DNA from: Opitutaceae bacterium
GTDB taxonomy: Bacteria; Verrucomicrobiota; Verrucomicrobiia; Opitutales; Opitutaceae
DNA length: 7,129 bases
Direction of reading: 5' to 3'
NCBI GenBank assembly: GCA_031282705.1
Contig: JAITDF010000449.1
Span: 1-7,129, forward strand
Shown here: positions 1-4,637 of the stretch, one piece after another
Position numbering within the stretch: the stretch's first letter is position 1
Layout: the number at the start of each line of letters is the position of its first letter
Translations under genes and position numbers: made by a program
Notes under the pieces: model-generated
Told to the model about the DNA's origin: nothing
Databases searched by the model: none
What the model saw: the letters and a program-made list of their open reading frames with translations, nothing else

Positions 1-132
1 GACCTCCAAGTCTGCTTCAACGCTCACGATTGCTTGCGGGCTTGTTTTCGGGTCTGGCTTTTCACGGGCCGCCGGCCCGGAAGCAGGTTTGTTTCCGACC
101 GAACCGAGAAGCTAGACAACCTGCGGAACGTC
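1..132. repeat. Double-hairpin repeat, copy 1 (cut by window start)
   Basis: This stretch matches 184-313 over its whole length with a few substitutions and small indels, so it is a direct repeat about 181-183 bp away. It begins inside the hairpin that is complete in copy 2, holds an inner hairpin (cgggcc/ggcccg, 65-79) and ends in ctgcggaacgtcacg. It has no plausible coding content; the frames open across it simply read through the repeat. The family resembles the dispersed palindromic repeats common in Verrucomicrobiota intergenic DNA, which is an inference from style. Confidence 0.8.
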
Positions 133-172
133 ACGCCACCGCGCCTGCGCCCGGCCGACGCGCGGGCGGCCT

Positions 173-313
173 GACGTACCGCAGACTTCCAAGTCTGCCT
201 CAACGCTCACGATTGGTCGCGGGCTTGTTTTCGGGTCTGGCTTTTCACGGGCCGCCGGCCCGAAGCAGGTTTGGTTCCGGGCGAAGCGGCAGTCCGCCAG
301 CCTGCGGGACGTC
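173..313. repeat. Double-hairpin repeat, copy 2 (complete)
   Basis: The element is bounded by an 11 bp inverted pair with one mismatch (gacgtaccgca at 173-183, tgcgggacgtc at 303-313). Inside the left end is a perfect 8 bp hairpin with a 2-base loop (gcagactt cc aagtctgc, 181-198). The right half can form a weaker stem between gcaggtttgg near 263 and the gcctgc near 300. The middle holds the same inner hairpin as copy 1. The same plan, two hairpins closed by an outer stem, is seen at 7021-7126. Confidence 0.85.
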
Positions 314-327
314 ACGCTGCCGCGCCA

Positions 328-393
328 GTTGCCTGTCGTGCCGCGGACTTGGTTCCGAACGGCGCGACAATCCGCCAGTCTGCGCTGCGCTAC
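328..393. repeat. Decayed partial copy of the double-hairpin repeat
   Basis: The sequence from gccgcggacttggttccg to cagtctgcgctgcgctacg resembles the right half of copies 1 and 2 (near 81-135 and 263-317), with the gcaggttt block changed to gcggactt and the closing block to agtctgc. Paired changes on both sides suggest a diverged copy rather than chance. It ends about 30 bp before the stop codon of the SGNH gene. No clear rho-independent terminator for that gene is visible here. Confidence 0.5.
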
Positions 394-420
394 GAGGGAG
401 ATGCGTAACGGCAGTTGGGA

Positions 421-1950
421 TTAATGCGTCGGCGCCGGCCCGGTGAGTATCGGGGCGGAGAGCGGATCGCCCACGATCAGGAAGCCGCACAGATAAAGCA
501 TGTGGCCGTCGTAGGCGTAGGCGCCGGCGCCGGCGCTGGTGACGGCGTCGGGCGTCGGGTCGGCGATGTTTATCCCGGCCTTTTTCATGATCGCGGCCTT
601 GTCAATTTTTTCGGCGAGGAGTTCGATGCGCACGGTATGCCCGGCGTCGGGGAGCGCATCCGGGAAAAACCACGGTTTCAACGGATGCCGGCCCGGCGTG
701 GAATACGAGTCGAAGAGCGTGCTCGTGGCGGCGGGCCGGCCGTCGATGAAACAGCGGAATTGTCCGTTGTCGGCGCCTTTCAGGCCGATGATGCCGATGC
801 GCGTGCCTTTGAAACGAAACTCGGCGGCGGCGCCCGGGGTGAGCGCCACCCAGATTGGCGGGGCCATGCTTCCGGCCTCGGCGGCGACGGTGTCGCGGGG
901 GGCGAGTTTGCGCCATGCGGCGGCGGCGTGCACGGCGGCGGAGGAGGTGCCGGCGGCGGCCGTCGTAGTGCCGGCGGCGGTGGTGGCTGTGGCGGCGGCA
1001 GTGGTGGTGCCGGCAGCGGCAGCAGCGGTGGCGGTGGTGGCGTCGCCGGCGGTGGCGGCAGCGCCGGTGGCGGCGGAATCCGGGATGGTGACGAGTTGCG
1101 CGCGCTGCCAGTTGTCCGCCGCGAGCGGCGCCGGGAGGTCGTGCGGGCCGGCCGCGCCGGTTTGCAGGAGCGCCGGGAGCGCGCGCTTGAGCGTGAAGGC
1201 GTAAACACGGTGGCCGGCGTCGGTGGGATGGGTTTTGTCGCGCGTGAAGATAAGGCGGCCTTGCGCGTCGTTGCCGTCGGCGCCGGCCTTCACGGACGCG
1301 GGGGCGTGAAAAACAAGCGTGCCGGCCGCGTCGCGCCGCGCCACCTCGACGCCGAACTGCACGGACGGGATGCCGTAGTGCGCGGCGACTTTTTCCATGG
1401 CGGCCGAGGAGGGCGGATGTTCGCCGGCCTTGATGCGCTCGAACATGCCCGCCGAAACGGTATAAACAAAGCAGATGTCGGCGCCCGGCGAGGCGGCCCA
1501 AGTCTGGCGGACGATGCCTTCCATTTGCGCGATGATGGCGCCGGCGCGCTGGCCGCCGTCGTTGACGGCAAATTCGACGAAGAGCAGGTCGGGCTTGTGG
1601 CGGAGGACGTCGCGCCGGAGCCGCGCCGCGCCGTAGTTTGAACCCGTGCCGGAGACGGCGGCGTAGATTTCGGTGAAGGCGGCCTTGGGAAACGCGCCGC
1701 GCAAGATTTCCAGCGTGTGCACGCGCCAGCCGTTGGCGGCGGTGATGCTGCCGCCGAGAAACGCGACGCGCACTTCGCCGCCGGCGAGCGCCTTGGCGCG
1801 GGCGTTGGGCAGGCCGTCGCGCGCGGAGAACTCCGGCGGCGGCGCGCCGGCGCCGGCGCCGGGCATGGCCCCGCACAAAAGGAGCGCGAGCGCGCGCGCG
1901 GCGCTGATGAAACGAGGGAAACGAGGGACAGTCAGGATGGATGCGGGCAT
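421..1950 (-). CDS. Exported SGNH/GDSL hydrolase with C-terminal beta-sandwich
   Basis: A 509-residue protein read from the ATG at 1950. An upstream in-frame TTG at 2028 would add 26 residues ahead of the signal peptide, so the ATG is preferred; neither start has a clear Shine-Dalgarno. A signal peptide (hydrophobic ALALLLCGAM, then small residues to about 38) implies export. The SGNH domain spans about 55-265: block I is LGGSIT with predicted nucleophile Ser68, block II is near SGTGSNYG (100-107), block III is VEFAVND (125-131), and block V is DKTH with Asp238 and His241 completing the triad. An Ala/Thr-rich linker (about 291-345) leads to a beta-sandwich-like domain (about 346-500). Known relatives are esterases, including carbohydrate deacetylases; the substrate here is not visible. 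The glycosidase neighbours suggest an O-acyl group on a galactose-containing glycan, which is inference. It lies 629 bp downstream of the GH110 gene, so it may be transcribed separately. Confidence 0.92.
   Translation of the reverse strand: MPASILTVPRFPRFISAARALALLLCGAMPGAGAGAPPPEFSARDGLPNARAKALAGGEVRVAFLGGSITAANGWRVHTLEILRGAFPKAAFTEIYAAVSGTGSNYGAARLRRDVLRHKPDLLFVEFAVNDGGQRAGAIIAQMEGIVRQTWAASPGADICFVYTVSAGMFERIKAGEHPPSSAAMEKVAAHYGIPSVQFGVEVARRDAAGTLVFHAPASVKAGADGNDAQGRLIFTRDKTHPTDAGHRVYAFTLKRALPALLQTGAAGPHDLPAPLAADNWQRAQLVTIPDSAATGAAATAGDATTATAAAAAGTTTAAATATTAAGTTTAAAGTSSAAVHAAAAWRKLAPRDTVAAEAGSMAPPIWVALTPGAAAEFRFKGTRIGIIGLKGADNGQFRCFIDGRPAATSTLFDSYSTPGRHPLKPWFFPDALPDAGHTVRIELLAEKIDKAAIMKKAGINIADPTPDAVTSAGAGAYAYDGHMLYLCGFLIVGDPLSAPILTGPAPTH
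916..1080 (-). repeat. GCC/ACC triplet-rich tract encoding Ala/Thr linker
   Basis: About 165 bp of the SGNH gene is made almost only of GCC, GCT, GCG, GCA, ACC, ACT and GGC-type codons, giving a 55-residue Ala/Thr/Gly linker with little else. The length is a multiple of three and the frame continues cleanly into the C-terminal domain. Such a tract could vary in length by slippage, which is inference. On the plus strand it reads as a Gly-rich open frame that is only a shadow. Confidence 0.8.
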
Positions 1951-2026
1951 GATAAATATATATATGACAGGGAACTCTAAAAACCGGTTTTTAACCGCGA
2001 AAAGACGCGAAAGAACGCGAAATATC
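1951..2026 (-). promoter_or_regulatory. Possible promoter/operator region of the SGNH gene
   Basis: Just upstream of the SGNH ATG is an AT-only run (tatatatatttat, near 1952-1964 on the minus strand), the least GC-rich spot in the area and a candidate -10 region, though it would leave a very short leader. Next comes a perfect 16 bp palindrome, taaaaaccggttttta, at 1978-1993, a plausible operator. Beyond it three cgcgaaa units start at 1996, 2006 and 2016, exactly 10 bp apart. The last pattern also occurs as common intergenic repeat in this group as I recall, so its regulatory role is uncertain. No good -35 box was found. Confidence 0.35.
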
Positions 2027-2054
2027 AAATCGGAGAAAATAGGATGATTTGTTT

Positions 2055-2228
2055 AACTGATGGGACGCAGAAGAGGGCTTGCGGCTGGTCCGGGGAGCGC
2101 GCGCGTCTCGCGTGCCGGCTTGGGCGGGACGCCCAAGCCCTCCTGCCGAACCGTGTCCGGCGAGACGCCGGCCACGGCACGCGAGACGCGTGCGCTCCCC
2201 GGACCAGCCGCTTCGCGTGACATCAGTT
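2055..2228. repeat. Cloverleaf-like nested palindrome, copy A
   Basis: The outer stem has 37 bp arms with one mismatch (2081-2117 against 2175-2211). It is extended by aactgatg (2055-2062) and catcagtt (2221-2228), a further 8 bp perfect pair. Inside are two independent hairpins: ggcttgggc/gcccaagcc (2117-2139, loop gggac) and ccggcg/cgccgg (2157-2171, loop aga). The result is a three-way-junction fold. Copy B (4459-4559) has the same outer-arm core and the same second hairpin with a different first hairpin. It has no transposase or gene of its own, so it behaves like a non-autonomous palindromic repeat (REP/MITE-like). Confidence 0.88.
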
Positions 2229-2261
2229 GTTTAAGAAAAATCATTTTGAAAAATCATGTTT

Positions 2262-2494
2262 CACGCGGAGGCGCGGATAGCGAAGTAGGGCAAGCGTCCC
2301 GCTTGCCTGCCGGCGCGCTTTGCGCGCCGCTCCAAAGTGGCGGGAGCAGCCTGCTCCCGTCAGGCAAGCGGGACGGCTCCAATCAGGCAAGCGGGACGCT
2401 CGCCCTACGCTCCAATCAGGCAGGCGGGACGTTTGCACTGCGCGCCAATCAGGCAGGCGGGACGCTTGCCCTGCGTCGCCGAAGCCTCCGCGTG
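2262..2494. repeat. 33 bp tandem array closed by inverted ends
   Basis: Outer ends cacgcggaggc (2262-2272) and gcctccgcgtg (2484-2494) are a perfect 11 bp inverted pair. Inside them are inverted 23 bp arms with one mismatch (2287-2309 and 2450-2472). The unit tcaggcaagcgggacg recurs at 2360, 2383, 2416 and 2449, the last three exactly 33 bp apart, with a consensus around ccaatcaggcaggcgggac. Two more hairpins lie in the left half: cggcgcgc/gcgcgccg (2311-2329) and cgggagcag/ctgctcccg (2341-2359). It looks like one palindromic repeat that grew by internal duplication. Confidence 0.88.
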
Positions 2495-2579
2495 AGTTTT
2501 TCGATGAGTTCATGTTGTTTTTTGAATTTTGCAAAGCGTCCTGGAATTAGTATATATCCGTGTCCATCCGCGGTTGCAT

Positions 2580-4637
2580 TTATTTATCAAACCGCGTTTC
2601 GCGCACGATTATATTTTGCCCCGGCGCGACGCGCACGGTCGGCGCGCTGGCGGGGTCGGCGGCGAGCACGGGCGCGGCGGCGCGGCCGCGGATGCGGTTG
2701 CGTTCCAGGCGCGCGTCGCGACAGTGGACCAGCTCGAACGCCGCCGCCTGCCGGTTGAGCGCGGGGAAGTCGGCGGCGTATTCGATGTCGTTGTCCGAAA
2801 ACTCCAGCCCGCGCACGGAGCGCGCGAGCAGCACGCCGGTGTCGCAGAGGCGGAAGCGGTTTCCGAGGATGCGGATGTTGCGATGATAAAAAAAGTCCGC
2901 CGCGCCGGGCGGCGTCTCCACCTCCGGGTCGAGGTCGATGGCGGCCTGCCCGTAGGCGCAGCGCACGGGGTTGAGGAAGGTGTTGCCCTGGATGAGCACG
3001 TCGGCCACCGGTCCGGACTCGAACCAGCTGCGCGCGTCGCCCGACACGCGGATGGCCGAGCCGGTGGCGTTGAAAAGGTTGTCCTCGACCACGACGCGCC
3101 CCGCCGTGCTCACGAGGATGCCGCGGGCGCGGTTGCCCGAGACGCGGTTGCGGCGGAAGACCACGTCGGCGGTCCACGAGATGTTTTCGAGCGCGTCGAG
3201 CGGCTCCGCGTTTTCCGCGAGCGGCGCGTCGAACGCGAGCAGCAGCGTGTCGGGGCCGCGCCGTTCCACGCGCGTGACGGCGGCCTCGGCGGCGGGCATG
3301 AGCGTGCCCTGGCGCGCCAGCCGCACGCGGTCGCCCGGCTCGACGACGGTGAACCCCTGCGCCTGGAAATGCGCCATCCGCGCGAGCAGGCGGCGGGCGT
3401 CCACGCGGCGCAGGACTTGCAGGTAAACGCCGTGGACGTTCATGGCGTCGTCGAGCATGTTGCGAAACTCGCCGTCCTCGATGAGCACGCGCCCGCGGCA
3501 GCCGGTGAAGTGCGTGGCGTCGTAGTGGGTCGAGACGTGGCGGCCCGCCTTTGCGTCCGGCACGACGGAGAAGCGCCGCAGCGCCACGTCCTCGCAGCGC
3601 TGCGCTAGCAGGCCCATGCCGGGCGCGTGGTGCACGGTGATGTTTTCCAGCGCGACGTTTTTTGATTTTTCCAGAAAAAACGCGGGCGCGGCGCGCAGGT
3701 TGCAGCGCAGGAAAACGATGTTGCCGGGCGCCGGGGGCCGCCGCAACCCGCCGCCGCCGCCGGCCGTGTCGAAGCGCACCGTGCGCGCGCCGGTTTGCGT
3801 CGCGTGGTAACGAAATCCGTAGGTGTCGCCGGAGCCCGCCGCCTGGCCGCCGCCGTCGGCGGCGAACTCGCACCAGGCGTCCACCGGCAGCCGTTCGCCG
3901 CCGGCGCAAATCACGAACGCGCCGTCGTCCACCGCGAACGGTTCGTCCGCGCGCACGCGCACCTCGAAGCCGCGCGCGTCCGCCGCCAGCACCTCGCCCT
4001 CGTAGAGCAGCGGCGGCGACCAGTCGATGACGAGGTCGCGCACGCGCACGGCGGCGGAGTTTTCGACGAGGAAGGGCGTGACGTTGCCGTGAAAGACGAA
4101 GCGGGTGGCGGCGCCGGCGCCGGCGATGGCGACGGCTTTCGCGCCGTCGAGGGCAAAGGTGAAGCGCCGCGGCGCGCGGCTGTTGTCGTGGTTCGAGACG
4201 TGGCGCACGAGCGGGCGCGCGTGCTCCGGGTAAAAATGGTATTCCCCCGGCGCGAACGCCAGCGTGCCGCCGTCCGGCGCGGCCAGGAGCGCGCGCAACG
4301 CCGCCCGCGCCGCCGGCGTGCAATCCTCCCCCGTGCCCGGCCGCGCGCCGAAATCCGCCGCGGCAAAATCCGCCGCGCGCAGCGAAACCGCCAAGGCGAG
4401 GCCGGCCGCGAGCGCGGCGAGGAGGCGGGAAAAGCGGCGGGGAAAGAGACGCAAGCCGCCGGGGAGCGCACGCGTCCCGCGTGCTGTTTTGGCGTCCCGC
4501 CAAAACCTGCAGCCCGGCGGGACGCCGGACGAAACACGCGGGACGCGTGTGCTCCCCGGCGCCGGCGGGCTTCCAAAAAATTTCCATGCCCGCGCCGCTT
4601 TTGGGTGCGCGCGGCACCGTTGGTTTGCCGTTTTCAT
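2580..4637 (-). CDS. GH110-type exo-alpha-1,3-galactosidase (beta-helix)
   Basis: A 685-residue protein from the ATG at 4637. It has a signal peptide (RLFPRRFSR, then LLAALAAGLALAVSL, cleavage near RAA-DF at 88-90) and, from about 90 to 685, a right-handed parallel beta-helix with many short turns carrying N, D and G ladders. GH110 enzymes release terminal alpha-1,3-linked galactose with inversion, for example from blood-group B type or linear alpha-1,3-galactosyl structures. Family signs are SNHD (148-151), YDATHFTGCRG (372-382) and MLDDAMNVHG (394-403). Asp373, Asp396 and Asp397 have the same 23 and 1 residue spacing as the three active-site aspartates I recall for a characterised GH110 enzyme (321, 344, 345). 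The ATG overlaps the GH97 stop as ATGA, which suggests coupling. Residues 27-60 are encoded by a palindromic repeat, so a TTG at 4454 just after it is a rival start giving a normal signal peptide. Exact linkage specificity is not proven. Confidence 0.9.
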   Translation of the reverse strand: MKTANQRCRAHPKAARAWKFFGSPPAPGSTRVPRVSSGVPPGCRFWRDAKTARGTRALPGGLRLFPRRFSRLLAALAAGLALAVSLRAADFAAADFGARPGTGEDCTPAARAALRALLAAPDGGTLAFAPGEYHFYPEHARPLVRHVSNHDNSRAPRRFTFALDGAKAVAIAGAGAATRFVFHGNVTPFLVENSAAVRVRDLVIDWSPPLLYEGEVLAADARGFEVRVRADEPFAVDDGAFVICAGGERLPVDAWCEFAADGGGQAAGSGDTYGFRYHATQTGARTVRFDTAGGGGGLRRPPAPGNIVFLRCNLRAAPAFFLEKSKNVALENITVHHAPGMGLLAQRCEDVALRRFSVVPDAKAGRHVSTHYDATHFTGCRGRVLIEDGEFRNMLDDAMNVHGVYLQVLRRVDARRLLARMAHFQAQGFTVVEPGDRVRLARQGTLMPAAEAAVTRVERRGPDTLLLAFDAPLAENAEPLDALENISWTADVVFRRNRVSGNRARGILVSTAGRVVVEDNLFNATGSAIRVSGDARSWFESGPVADVLIQGNTFLNPVRCAYGQAAIDLDPEVETPPGAADFFYHRNIRILGNRFRLCDTGVLLARSVRGLEFSDNDIEYAADFPALNRQAAAFELVHCRDARLERNRIRGRAAAPVLAADPASAPTVRVAPGQNIIVRETRFDK
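4459..4559. repeat. Cloverleaf-like nested palindrome, copy B, in GH110 leader
   Basis: Outer 25 bp arms with one mismatch (4459-4483 and 4535-4559) enclose two hairpins: gttttggc/gccaaaac (4486-4506, loop gtccc) and ccggcg/cgccgg (4514-4528, loop gga). The outer-arm core ccggggagcgcacgcgtc is shared with copy A at 2055-2228, while the first inner hairpin differs in sequence but keeps its pairing. It lies wholly inside the open frame of the GH110 gene, ahead of the signal peptide, and is read as about 34 residues without breaking the frame. Confidence 0.9.

Larger units (their letters stand above)
1951..2579. other. Gap between GH110 and SGNH genes, filled by repeats
   Basis: No credible gene is present. 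The gap holds, from left to right, the possible regulatory region of the SGNH gene, the nested-palindrome element (2055-2228), an AT-rich bridge (2229-2261), the tandem/inverted array (2262-2494), and an AT-richer tail (2495-2579) ending with ccgcggatgg, a motif I recall as frequent in Verrucomicrobiota spacers. Open frames across it read through repeat copies. No hairpin followed by a T tract marks an end to GH110 transcription. Confidence 0.75.

Noticed and set aside
30..446. Plus-strand frame of 138 codons at the left edge
   Set aside because: It reads through two copies of the double-hairpin repeat, giving the same peptide phrase (LFSGLAFHGPPAR) twice. It is repeat read-through.
415..1641. 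Plus-strand frame with a long Gly-rich run, resembling a PE_PGRS-like protein
   Set aside because: The Gly run is the reverse complement of the SGNH Ala/Thr linker; the rest has no recognisable domain and the opposite strand carries clear SGNH motifs.
2311..2359. Two strong hairpins downstream of GH110 as a transcription terminator
   Set aside because: Neither is followed by a T tract on the minus strand, and both belong to the repeat array. They might slow transcription but cannot be called terminators.
2360..2472. Regular repeats suggesting a CRISPR array
   Set aside because: The repeated unit fills nearly the whole 33 bp period, leaving no unique spacers, and inverted arms enclose it. 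No cas gene is present.
2587..4617. Second minus-strand frame of 676 codons overlapping GH110
   Set aside because: It is a frame-shifted shadow of the GH110 gene, almost entirely Arg, Ala and Gly, without motifs.
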